The notes: generated by a model not told the origin, from the letters alone. DNA of 13,909 bases from Candidatus Thiosymbion ectosymbiont of Robbea hypermnestra (GCA_020443945.1 JAIZWN010000609.1:1-13909); one strand, 5' to 3'; shown: positions 1 to 7,759, counted from the stretch's first letter. Translations and numbers: made by a program.

Positions 1-187
1 GCGGTGGCACCGGCAACGCCAAGAGCCGTCCGAGACCACGGCAGAATTCTTCGTGGCTTTGTGGCTTGGTGTGAGAACACGGAAGGCGGTGACCCACCGA
101 CAAGTGTATGGGTTTGCTACATTTGGTTTTCGGGGGATTCGGTTAATTGAGAACGCCCCCTGGCGAACCGCGTCGCTGGAAACCGAA

Positions 188-241
188 ACCGCCGGCGTCT
201 TGCCGGCAATCTGCGTTTGGAGCCGGCGGGACGCCGGCGGT
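188..241. terminator. Long hairpin just downstream of argH
   Basis: A 12-base perfect inverted repeat pairs 188-199 with 230-241. After two G-T wobbles the pairing continues for six more G-C pairs (202-207 with 222-227), giving a stem of about 20 bp around a 14-base loop. It begins six bases after the argH stop codon, where a transcript end is expected. The minus-strand sequence after the stem has only a broken T run (TTTCGGTTT), so a classical intrinsic terminator is not proved. The GCCGGC core occurs four times, so it may instead be a dispersed palindromic repeat. It could serve as both. Confidence 0.5.
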
Positions 242-247
242 CCCAGC

Positions 248-1642
248 TCAGGTCGGGTCGTCCGCCAGGCGTTCCCGCGCCCGGCGGATGGCGGCGCGCA
301 CCTGGGTCGGGGCGGTACCGCCGAGGTGGTCCCGAGCGGCCACCGAGCCATCCAGGGTGAGCACCGGGAATACGTCCTCGGTGATCTCCGGGGAGAATCG
401 CCGCAGCTTTTCCAGCGGCAGCTCCGAGAGGTCTTTTTTCTCCCGAATCCCTAAGGCGACCGCCTGGCCGACGATCTCGTGGGCATCGCGGAAGGGAATG
501 CCCTTGCGCACCAGATAGTCCGCCAGGTCGGTAGCGGTGGCGAAGCCTTGGCGCGCCGCCGCGCGCATGCGCTGCGGGTTGCATTTGAGGGCCCCCAGCA
601 GCTCCGCGAATACCTTCAGCGAGCCCTTGAGGTTATCGACCGTATCGAACAGGGGCTCCTTGTCTTCCTGATTGTCCTTGTTGTAGGCCAACGGCTGGCC
701 CTTCATCAGGGTCAGTAGTCCCATCAGGTGTCCGAAGATGCGCCCCGCCTTGCCGCGCACCAGCTCGGGCACGTCCGGATTTTTTTTCTGGGGCATGATG
801 GAGGAGCCGGTACAGAAGGCATCCGAGAGTTCGACGAAGCCGAACTGGGCGGAGGACCAGAGGATGAGCTCCTCGGCGCAGCGCGACAGGTGCATCATCA
901 GGATCGCCGCGGCGGCGGTGAATTCGATGATGAAGTCCCGGTCCGAGACGGCGTCCAGGGAGTTCTCCGCCGGACGCGCGAAGCCCAGCAGCTCCGCCGT
1001 GTAGTGGCGGTCGATGGGATAGGTGGTGCCGGCCAGGGCCGCGGCCCCCAGGGGCAGGATCTCGACCCGCCGGCGGCAATCCGCGAGGCGCTCACGGTCC
1101 CGTTGCAGCATTTCGAACCAGGCCATCATATGGTGGCCGAAGGTGATGGGTTGGGCCACCTGCAGATGGGTGAAGCCGGGCATTACCGAGGCCGCCTCGC
1201 GTTCGGCCACCTCCAGGATCGCGCTCTGCAGGCGTTCGATTCCGGCGCGGATGGTGGCGATCTCGGCGCGCAGGTAGAGCCGTACATCCGTGGCTACCTG
1301 GTCGTTGCGCGAGCGCCCGGTATGCAGCTTCTTGCCGGTGTCGCCGAGGTCCGCGACGAGCGCCGCCTCGAGATTCATATGTACGTCTTCGAGGGGGATC
1401 GACCACTCGAATTCGCCGGCTTCGATGCGTTCGCGGATGCGGGTCAGTCCGGCGACGATGGCGTCGCGGTCCGCCGCGGTCAGAATGCCCTGGCGCGCCA
1501 ACATGGTGGCATGGGCGATGGAGCCTTGGATGTCGTAGCGGTAGAGCCGGCGGTCGAAGTCCACCGAGGCGGTGAACGCCTCCACAAAGGCATCCGTGGG
1601 CTCGTTGAAGCGCCCGGCCCAGGGTTTATCGGGGCTATTCAT
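248..1642 (-). CDS. argH: Argininosuccinate lyase
   Basis: This enzyme splits argininosuccinate into arginine and fumarate, the last step of arginine synthesis, in the cytoplasm. The 464-residue product has the normal family length. It carries the fumarase/ASL superfamily signature GSSIMPQKKNPD at residues 279-290, with the likely catalytic serine at 281. It also has TGRSRNDQ at 108-115 and GFTHLQVAQP at 156-165, with the general-acid/base-type histidine 159. The frame stays open 192 bases further upstream, but that stretch overlaps the end of surA and reads as low-complexity Arg/Pro/Gly. The ATG at 1642 gives the standard N-terminus MNSPDKPWAGRF, where KxWxGRF is typical of the family. It starts 14 bases after the surA stop, so the two are probably co-transcribed. 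No key residue is missing. Confidence 0.97.
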   Translation of the reverse strand: MNSPDKPWAGRFNEPTDAFVEAFTASVDFDRRLYRYDIQGSIAHATMLARQGILTAADRDAIVAGLTRIRERIEAGEFEWSIPLEDVHMNLEAALVADLGDTGKKLHTGRSRNDQVATDVRLYLRAEIATIRAGIERLQSAILEVAEREAASVMPGFTHLQVAQPITFGHHMMAWFEMLQRDRERLADCRRRVEILPLGAAALAGTTYPIDRHYTAELLGFARPAENSLDAVSDRDFIIEFTAAAAILMMHLSRCAEELILWSSAQFGFVELSDAFCTGSSIMPQKKNPDVPELVRGKAGRIFGHLMGLLTLMKGQPLAYNKDNQEDKEPLFDTVDNLKGSLKVFAELLGALKCNPQRMRAAARQGFATATDLADYLVRKGIPFRDAHEIVGQAVALGIREKKDLSELPLEKLRRFSPEITEDVFPVLTLDGSVAARDHLGGTAPTQVRAAIRRARERLADDPT

Positions 1643-1656
1643 TGGCGGCGGCCCCG

Positions 1657-3000
1657 TCACTTGTTGCCGTTCGGGAGACGAACCTCCACGAAGGCCTCGT
1701 CGCGCAGCCGGCGCAACCACAGATCGATGGCCTCGTCGGCCTTGCGTTCCCGGATCATCTCGCGGGCCTTCAGGCGCATGGCCCGGTCCGTCGTATCCTG
1801 AGCACGGCGCTCGATGACCTGGACGATGTGCCAACCGAAGCTGCTCTTGAACGGCTTGCTCACCTGATTCGGCGCCAGGGCGTTCATCGCCTTCTCGAAC
1901 GCGGCTACCGTGTCCCCCGGACCGATCCAGCCCAGACTACCGCCTTTGAGCGCCGAGCCCGTATCGTCGGAGTGGGAGCGGGCAAGGGTCGCGAAATCGT
2001 CACCGCCGACGATGCGCAGCCGCAGCTGCGCCAGGCGGGTTCTGGCATCGTCGTCGGAAACGACCTCATTGGTGCGGACCAGGATGTGGCGCACATTGGT
2101 CTGGTTGACGAGCTTGGGCCCCGAGCCCTTGAGGTCGGTCAGCTTGATGATGTGATAACCGCTGGGACTGCGCAACGGCTCGGTGAACGCCCCCTTGGTC
2201 AGCGTGTGGGCCGCTTCCTGCGCCAACGAGGGAACCTGGCCCATGGGGAACCACCCGAGATCGCCGCCTTCCAGGGCCCGTCGCCCATCGGAAAAGCGTA
2301 TCGCCACCCGCGCGAAATCGGCGCCGCCGCGCAGGCGCCTGACCAGATCCGCGACCTTGGCCTCGGCCTTCTTGACGGCCCCGGCGGGCGCATTTTCGGC
2401 AACCACCACCAGGATATGGGACAACCTCACATCGCTACGCTCGATCAGGCGGTCGGACTCCCGTTCCAGAAAACGATCGATCTCCGGCTCCGTGACCCGG
2501 ATATTATTGACCACCTCGCGGGTCTGGAGACGGGTCGTGACCAGCTTCAGGCGGGTATCCGCGGCAAAATCCCCGTAGCGCACGCCCTGGGACTCGAGGG
2601 TGGCGCGCAGCTCCGCCAAGGTCATGCCGTTACGGGCGGCGATCTTGGTGATGGTCTCGGTCAGCTGGGCGTCATCCACTAAAATCCCCGCCTCCTCGGC
2701 CTTTTGGAGTTGGAGGCGTCCGAGGATCATGCGTTCGAGAACCTGGCGCTCCAGGTCCGCACGCGGCGGCAGCTTGGTTCCCCGGCCCCGGATTTCGGGA
2801 ATGACGAGGGCGATCTGGTGCTTGAGCTCGCTGGCGACGATCACATCGTTATTGACCACCGCCACGATGGAATCCAGCTTCTCGGCCCCCCAGGGCGCGC
2901 CGGCGGGAACGAGAAAACACATCAGCAGGGCCGATAGCGCCCGGACCGAAAGGCCCCGCCTGCCGGTATTCCCGACGCCCCGTTTCAGAATATTGCGCAT
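1657..3000 (-). CDS. surA: Periplasmic chaperone / peptidyl-prolyl isomerase SurA
   Basis: SurA escorts outer-membrane proteins through the periplasm to the BAM complex and has parvulin-type prolyl isomerase domains. The 447-residue product (E. coli SurA is 428) begins with a long basic and hydrophobic leader. A likely signal-peptidase site falls near residue 39 (APWGA then EKLDSIVAVVNN). A SurA N-terminal chaperone domain follows to about 165, then parvulin domain 1 at about 190-290 (start VRLSHILV) and parvulin domain 2 at about 302-400 (start NVRHILV). Each has the GGxLGW motif (GGDLGWF, GGSLGWI). A C-terminal helix closes the protein, as in SurA. I chose the ATG at 3000 over an in-frame TTG three codons upstream. 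There is no strong Shine-Dalgarno sequence. Its position next to argH, rather than between lptD and pdxA, is unusual. Confidence 0.93.
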   Translation of the reverse strand: MRNILKRGVGNTGRRGLSVRALSALLMCFLVPAGAPWGAEKLDSIVAVVNNDVIVASELKHQIALVIPEIRGRGTKLPPRADLERQVLERMILGRLQLQKAEEAGILVDDAQLTETITKIAARNGMTLAELRATLESQGVRYGDFAADTRLKLVTTRLQTREVVNNIRVTEPEIDRFLERESDRLIERSDVRLSHILVVVAENAPAGAVKKAEAKVADLVRRLRGGADFARVAIRFSDGRRALEGGDLGWFPMGQVPSLAQEAAHTLTKGAFTEPLRSPSGYHIIKLTDLKGSGPKLVNQTNVRHILVRTNEVVSDDDARTRLAQLRLRIVGGDDFATLARSHSDDTGSALKGGSLGWIGPGDTVAAFEKAMNALAPNQVSKPFKSSFGWHIVQVIERRAQDTTDRAMRLKAREMIRERKADEAIDLWLRRLRDEAFVEVRLPNGNK

Positions 3001-3066
3001 AGCAACCAAAACGCTGTTTGCCCGAGCCTTTGCACTATCGATTGAAGCGGGGTGCCAAAGACCGGA

Positions 3067-3606
3067 TCAGGGCAGGAAGGAGCCCAGGTTCCCGAAGGGG
3101 CGTGCAATCTGACGTACATTCTGGCGCATGGTGGCCACACCACCCGTCATCAGGTAGACACGTTGGTCGATGATGCCCATACCCTTGCCGACGAGACCCA
3201 TATTCTGCTCGATGCCGATCATATCCCGGGTTATCGAATCCATGTTCGTGCGTACCCTCGGCATGATCTTGGCAAATGCCGTCATGCTCGCATGGATCGG
3301 TTCCATGTGGTCGATGTGCCTGTGGAATGCGTCCATCCGTTTGGTGATGTCGTTCATATCATCGTCGATACTGCGCAGATGGTCGTACATGGAATCCATG
3401 TTGACGACGATGCCGTTGAAGTCCTGGTACAGGACACGGACATAGTAGACATTGAAAACCGCCAGGATCACCAGCAGCACGGAAGCAAAGAGGATGATTC
3501 CGTCGGTGATGCGAAAATGGCGGTAGCGTTCGTCCAGATGGAGCTGCGTCTCCCGCCCGAGTCGGGCAATGACCTGAACAATGGCGCGCCTGGGATCTTC
3601 TCTCAT
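3067..3606 (-). CDS. Single-pass membrane protein with periplasmic methionine-heptad coiled coil
   Basis: I do not recognise a named family. The 179 residues have a basic N-terminal part (1-34), one membrane segment (about 36-56) and a C-terminal segment of about 120 residues. The charge pattern suggests N-in, C-out. Methionines sit at 101, 108, 115, 122, 129, 136 and 143, exactly seven apart, with 84/91 and 153/160 also seven apart. This implies a long helix with Met in one core heptad position. Histidines cluster at 95, 97, 100 and 105. The end, VATMRQNVRQIARPF, resembles VATVRNNVGNI and the proline-containing tail of the upstream gene's product, so the two look paralogous. The gap from that gene's stop is 15 bases and contains a GGGAGAG ribosome site. 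Possible roles are metal binding, oxidant scavenging or scaffolding; none is shown. Confidence 0.85.
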   Translation of the reverse strand: MREDPRRAIVQVIARLGRETQLHLDERYRHFRITDGIILFASVLLVILAVFNVYYVRVLYQDFNGIVVNMDSMYDHLRSIDDDMNDITKRMDAFHRHIDHMEPIHASMTAFAKIMPRVRTNMDSITRDMIGIEQNMGLVGKGMGIIDQRVYLMTGGVATMRQNVRQIARPFGNLGSFLP

Positions 3607-3621
3607 CGTCGAGCTCTCTCC

Positions 3622-4224
3622 CTAGGGGAAGGGGAACATTTTGTTCATGGTGCGGGCCGGCTTGGCCACATGGTGCATCTCCCGCGACATGGCCTGGACC
3701 TCATGGCTCATGAGGTCCATGTTTACCGAGATGTTGCCGACATTGTTGCGCACCGTAGCCACGTGACGGTTGATGCCGTGGACGGTATCCCGCATCAGGC
3801 CCATATCCGAGTCGATGATCTCCATCGCATTGCTCATGACCTTCGTCATGTCCTGAATCTCCTCCAGCAAAGCGATCCGCTGCTCCATATGGGCCATGTG
3901 TCCGCGTACCTGGTGCATCTGCTCGGCCACGGACGTGAAATGGAGGTTCATGTCGTTGACAACGCTCGAGATCCGGGTGATCTGGGCGCTCAGGGTCAGC
4001 AGCAATACCAGGATCGAAAGGGCGATCGCGCCCAGGATAAAGATGCCGGCCTGAATACTGTAGTTGAGGCGGGCGCCGAGCTTGTTCTTGATATCGATCT
4101 GGCTGAGGATGATACCCTCGAAGGAGCTCAGCGCGCGCAGATACTGCTGCTGGAGAACCGCGTCCGTCTCTCGGGTCAACCGCTCTCTGGTCAGCTGCTC
4201 TTTGGTCAATTGCTCTTCGGCCAT
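3622..4224 (-). CDS. Single-pass membrane protein, paralogue of the next gene, Met/His-rich periplasmic part
   Basis: This is an unrecognised 200-residue protein. The N-terminus has three near-identical five-residue units (EQLTK, EQLTR, ERLTR). A cytoplasmic helix-forming region follows, then one membrane segment at about 57-79, with lysine and arginine on the N-terminal side suggesting N-in topology. The remaining 120 residues are predicted periplasmic coiled coil, with 15 methionines and 9 histidines and local clusters such as HMAHMEQ (109-115) and MHHVAKP (183-189). From 134 on, Met or Val recurs every seven residues. It ends in MFPFP, echoing the FLP end of its neighbour. It is the first gene of a probable pair with the following gene. 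It starts 225 bases after the DsrC-like gene ends, on the same strand, so a link to that sulfur-relay protein is possible but unproven. Confidence 0.85.
   Translation of the reverse strand: MAEEQLTKEQLTRERLTRETDAVLQQQYLRALSSFEGIILSQIDIKNKLGARLNYSIQAGIFILGAIALSILVLLLTLSAQITRISSVVNDMNLHFTSVAEQMHQVRGHMAHMEQRIALLEEIQDMTKVMSNAMEIIDSDMGLMRDTVHGINRHVATVRNNVGNISVNMDLMSHEVQAMSREMHHVAKPARTMNKMFPFP
4175..4219 (-). repeat. Three tandem 15-base units inside the coding region
   Basis: Three adjacent 15-base units (4175-4189, 4190-4204, 4205-4219) differ at a few positions. They encode the five-residue repeat E-Q/R-L-T-K/R near the N-terminus of the membrane protein. Because the unit is a multiple of three, copy number could change without breaking the frame. 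Confidence 0.8.
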
Positions 4225-4432
4225 GTCCTGGTTCTCTACGGGCAGGGAATCGGGATGCGCCGACGGCGATCCGGGTGCAGTTCGGGATAATAACCCCTTT
4301 AGGGTCCTCGTGCGTCCCGGAATCTCCCGGACGATTCCAGGTCGGCAGGCTCTCGGCCTTCAGACGCAGGCTCCGCGCCGCAAAAGCCCGGGGATGGGCT
4401 CTGCGACGCCCTCGGTGCGGGAGAGCAGTTGG

Positions 4433-4446
4433 CGGGGAAAACCCCG
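4433..4446. other. Small hairpin after the DsrC-like gene
   Basis: A perfect five-base-pair G-C stem with a four-base loop (CGGGG, AAAA, CCCCG) begins three bases past the stop codon of the DsrC-like gene. No T run follows on the minus strand, so it is at best a weak terminator or a 3'-end stabilising hairpin. The rest of 4225-4449 shows no gene. Confidence 0.3.
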
Positions 4447-4449
4447 AAG

Positions 4450-4746
4450 CTACACGCAACCGGTGGGTTTGGGTAATCCGCCCCACTTGCAGATGAGCTT
4501 CATGGGGCCCTTCTTGAAAATGGCGTACAGGTCCTTGCTGGAGACATTGACCTCCTTGGCGAATTTGCGGATGGGCGGGACCACGCCATTCTCATCGTAC
4601 ATGACGCGCGCCTCGCGGATGAGACCCATGACCTGTTCGGTCATCTCAAACGCATCCGCGGTCGCCAACTCCTTTGCGATCGCCTCGCTCCAGTCCTCGC
4701 GGTTGACCAGAAAGCCTTCGCCGTCCAGGGGAACATCGATTGTCAT
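4450..4746 (-). CDS. DsrC/TusE-family sulfur-relay protein, short form with both cysteines
   Basis: DsrC-family proteins carry sulfur on C-terminal cysteines. TusE does so in tRNA thiolation; DsrC works with dissimilatory sulfite reductase and related enzymes. The 98 residues end in LPKPTGCV, the family's hallmark flexible arm. The penultimate cysteine (97, CysA) is preceded by a second cysteine at 86 with ten residues between, the Cx10C spacing of DsrC proper. TusE normally keeps only CysA. The protein is shorter than typical DsrC (105-112): it goes straight from KEVNVSSK to DLYAIF, lacking the loop insertion seen in DsrC. It is therefore a divergent member and should not simply be named dsrC or tusE. 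The start is supported by GGAG nine bases upstream. A TATACT -10-like box lies at 4815-4820, without a good -35. Confidence 0.9.
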   Translation of the reverse strand: MTIDVPLDGEGFLVNREDWSEAIAKELATADAFEMTEQVMGLIREARVMYDENGVVPPIRKFAKEVNVSSKDLYAIFKKGPMKLICKWGGLPKPTGCV

Positions 4747-4824
4747 GGTTACCGTCTCCGGTTGTACAGTCAGGGAAAATGGTTGGATATCGAGCAGGTG
4801 TGCCTTGATCGAAAAGTATACGCA

Positions 4825-5043
4825 CTATGCAGCCTCTAACGTATTAGCTACATGTTCCAGGACCGCACGCGCTTGTTGAAGAGTAACGCCTGGAAACCAA
4901 TCGATAAAATCCGGAAGCTGCGCGCCATCTTCGAGATTCTCGAAGAGGGCGGAAACCGGGACACGAGTGCCACGAAACACCCAAACGCCGCTTACCTTCC
5001 GAGGGTTGCGTTCAACAGCAGAACAATCGGTCCAGTTGTTCAT
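4825..5043 (-). CDS. DUF433 antitoxin-like protein (VapB45-like), orphan
   Basis: The 72 residues match the DUF433 pattern: a short strand and turn with FRGTRVPV (23-30), then a helix-turn-helix-like stretch with DFIDWFPGVTLQQARAVLEH (45-64). Family members are usually DNA-binding antitoxins paired with a DUF5615 (Mut7-C/PIN-type) toxin encoded just downstream. Here only 78 bases separate its stop from the DsrC-like gene, and no such toxin is present, so it is an orphan or a remnant pair. An AAGAAGGGG ribosome site supports the ATG at 5043. The gene is AT-richer than the housekeeping genes around it, which suggests acquisition. Confidence 0.85.
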   Translation of the reverse strand: MNNWTDCSAVERNPRKVSGVWVFRGTRVPVSALFENLEDGAQLPDFIDWFPGVTLQQARAVLEHVANTLEAA

Positions 5044-5150
5044 AAATTGCCCCTTCTTGTTGACAAGGGCACCTTGAAAAATTCAAGGTACTTTTCTATG
5101 CCTTCGCTTTCATCAAGGGCACCCGCAAGGGATGTTCCTGCATATTGCAA
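5040..5150 (-). CDS. Possible 36-residue ORF overlapping the DUF433 start
   Basis: A short open frame with a TTG start follows an AGAGGCGG ribosome-site-like sequence. Its TGA stop overlaps the DUF433 start codon as ATGA, the arrangement of translationally coupled genes. The reading, with GALDESEGIEKYLEFF, has plausible protein composition, but no family is recognised. It could be a leader peptide, the end of a truncated gene, or chance. Confidence 0.2.
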   Translation of the reverse strand: MQYAGTSLAGALDESEGIEKYLEFFKVPLSTRRGNL

Positions 5151-5180
5151 GTTTCCGCCTCTACCGACTCCGCGATTTCA

Positions 5181-5220
5181 ATCGATGCGGTTCGCTGTGC
5201 TCATTGCCCATCCTACGCGG
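5181..5220. repeat. REP-like intergenic repeat overlapping the DUF2442 stop
   Basis: The sequence has the look of a widespread proteobacterial intergenic repeat: GATGCGG, a TTCGC...GCTCA middle, then GCCCATCCTACG. The two half-sites are degenerate rather than perfectly complementary. Its TAG, read on the minus strand within CGTAGGATGG, supplies the stop codon of the DUF2442 gene. Copy number elsewhere cannot be seen from one window. Confidence 0.4.
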
Positions 5221-5458
5221 GTTGTCGAGTGTTTTGGATATCCCAAATGATGGTGTCCGAGCTGAAATCCTGCTCATGTGGCCATGAAATTCCATGGTGT
5301 GTCGGACGGACCGATTTGAAATAAGATACGTCGATCAGCTCCCTGAACGCACCACCTTTCAGATAGGGCTTCACATCGAAAATTCCCGATACGCCACTGC
5401 TGGTTGATATCTCGATTTTGTAATCATCAAGGGGAGCGGCTTTAACTATTTTATCCAT
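5213..5458 (-). CDS. DUF2442 domain protein
   Basis: The 81 residues follow the DUF2442 pattern: an N-terminal strand (IVKAAPLDDYKIEIS), then GIFDVKPYL and a GGAFRELIDVSYFKSV segment, then GISWPHEQDFSSDTI. The family is small, often next to DUF4160 genes, and has been suggested to form toxin-antitoxin-like pairs; its biochemical role is not established. It starts 11 bases after the DUF4160 stop with an AAAGG ribosome site, so the two are one unit. The last few residues (NTRQPA) and the stop come from repeat-like DNA, so the C-terminus may be altered relative to homologues. Confidence 0.85.
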   Translation of the reverse strand: MDKIVKAAPLDDYKIEISTSSGVSGIFDVKPYLKGGAFRELIDVSYFKSVRPTHHGISWPHEQDFSSDTIIWDIQNTRQPA

Positions 5459-5469
5459 ATTAGAAACCT

Positions 5470-5739
5470 TTAACGCAAAGGATCGATCTTAAAGACGGGC
5501 TCGCCCGCGACGGCCAACCGCCAATTTACCATCAAATCCTCTCGATGAATTTCGATCCATGCCTGAACAAGTTTTAATTTCGTCGGTGGCAAGCGCCCAC
5601 TTAATACGGCTCCATCTTCTATAGCGATGGATGCTTCATATTCTCCATATTCGGCATGAATGTGTGGGCGATTATGTTTCTTGTTGTCATAGAAATACAT
5701 CAAGATCAATATGCCATAGAACATTGAAATCGTTGGCAT
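5470..5739 (-). CDS. DUF4160 domain protein
   Basis: The 89 residues begin MPTISMFYGILILMYFYDN and continue with HNRPHIHAEYGEYEASIAIE, GRLPPTKLKLVQAWIEIHRE and a NWRLAVAGEP tail, the usual DUF4160 layout. The frame is open 25 codons further upstream, but the ATG at 5739 has an excellent AAAGGAGAG ribosome site and gives the family's normal MPTIS start. The conserved HxHAEYG motif suggests a metal- or nucleic-acid-binding site, although no activity is established. It pairs with the downstream DUF2442 gene. The position behind ftsB, where ispD commonly lies, and the low GC point to an inserted accessory unit. Confidence 0.88.
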   Translation of the reverse strand: MPTISMFYGILILMYFYDNKKHNRPHIHAEYGEYEASIAIEDGAVLSGRLPPTKLKLVQAWIEIHREDLMVNWRLAVAGEPVFKIDPLR

Positions 5740-5755
5740 CGTCTCTCCTTTCGAC

Positions 5756-5795
5756 AAAGAAGCTTTGCGCTCTTCGCGCCTTTGCGGTTCGAAAC
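5756..5795. repeat. Intergenic repeat-like sequence between ftsB and DUF4160
   Basis: The stretch has the alternating CTTTGCGC, CTTCGCG and CTTTGCGGTTC blocks of a repeat commonly scattered between genes in GC-rich proteobacteria. It fills most of the 71-base gap between ftsB and the DUF4160 gene and may mark an insertion boundary. Identification is by resemblance only. Confidence 0.4.
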
Positions 5796-5810
5796 AACTC
5801 CGGTCATGTT

Positions 5811-6134
5811 TCAATGCCCCCGCCCCGCGGGAGGGGAAGCCGGCTGGGGGGTATTCCCGGCCGGCTTTTCGATGATTTGCAGGAAGAGCTCGCCTTCTTT
5901 AATCATGCCGAGCTCGCTGCGGGCCCGTTCTTCCAGGGCGTCCAGACCCTCCTGGAGGTCGCGGACCTCCGCCGCGAGGGTCTGGTTGCGGGCCCGCAGC
6001 TGCTCGATCTCGGCCCGTTGGGTGGCGATCTCGTCCTGTAGCGCCCTAACTTCCGCCAGGCCGCCGTCGCCGACCCACAGGCGGTACTGTAACCCCAGCA
6101 GGAGCAGCAGCAGGATGGCCGCGAGCCAGCGCAT
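5811..6134 (-). CDS. ftsB: Cell division protein FtsB
   Basis: FtsB is an inner-membrane divisome protein that forms a complex with FtsQ and FtsL and helps activate septal peptidoglycan synthesis. The 107 residues show a short cytoplasmic start, a membrane segment (about 4-20, AAILLLLLLGLQYRLWVG) and a periplasmic leucine-zipper-like coiled coil (about 25-70, with LRARNQTLAAEVRDL). The conserved EALEERAR-type element follows (here DALEERARSELGMIKEGE), then FLQIIEK. LQYRLW at the membrane exit matches E. coli FtsB LQYSLW. It starts 24 bases behind eno, the standard gammaproteobacterial arrangement. The C-terminal tail is rich in Pro and Gly. No strong ribosome site is visible, so it may depend on coupling with eno. 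Confidence 0.93.
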   Translation of the reverse strand: MRWLAAILLLLLLGLQYRLWVGDGGLAEVRALQDEIATQRAEIEQLRARNQTLAAEVRDLQEGLDALEERARSELGMIKEGELFLQIIEKPAGNTPQPASPPAGRGH

Positions 6135-6158
6135 CGGGTCGGAACGAGCGGCTACCGA

Positions 6159-7436
<1,278 letters not shown>

Positions 7437-7465
7437 TGGGGTTTTCCTCTTTTGGTTGGCATAAG

Positions 7466-7486
7466 GACTCGCGGTCGGAGCGAGTC
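7466..7486. other. Hairpin in the eno leader
   Basis: A seven-base perfect inverted repeat (GACTCGC and GCGAGTC) with a seven-base loop ends 29 bases before the enolase start codon. It would form in the 5' untranslated RNA if transcription starts upstream. There is no evidence of a ligand or terminator role. Confidence 0.4.
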
Positions 7487-7742
7487 GGGTTGGATCGGAG
7501 ATGTCCCTGGTACCGCACTCGGAGATGGAACCGCAGATGTAGCGCGCGAATTTTACCTCGACTGCCGGCTCATCTGTTCGCCGCTTTGTGTCCCTCGGGG
7601 TCTCGGGGGAAAGGTCGGGACCGACGATATCGATCGGCGTCGATAACCCACCCGCACCCGTGCATAAGGTCGAGACAAGGAAGAGCGCCAGGTACCTCAC
7701 CATTTCACCAGGGACGGCCCTTCTTCCAGCTGGGTTGCTACG

Positions 7743-7759
7743 TGCCGAGTTAATCGGCA
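7743..7759. terminator. Short hairpin after the ABC-3C ATPase gene
   Basis: A six-base perfect stem (TGCCGA and TCGGCA, five-base loop) lies 12 bases beyond the cassette's last stop codon. No T run follows on the minus strand, so termination is uncertain. Confidence 0.3.

Noticed and set aside
1..187. Possible gene in the first bases of the window
   Set aside because: Short open frames here have no family features. The CTTCGTGGCTTTGTGGCTT stretch near 48-66 looks like a dispersed intergenic repeat, but is too uncertain to list.
1643..1834. Extended N-terminus of argH
   Set aside because: It overlaps the surA 3' end, is low complexity, and is not ArgH-like; the ATG at 1642 gives the family start.
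1642..2682. Long plus-strand open frame opposite surA
   Set aside because: It is antisense to a clear SurA gene, has GC-rich shadow composition and no recognisable domain. The same holds for the long plus-strand frames opposite argH, eno, pyrG and the membrane-protein pair.
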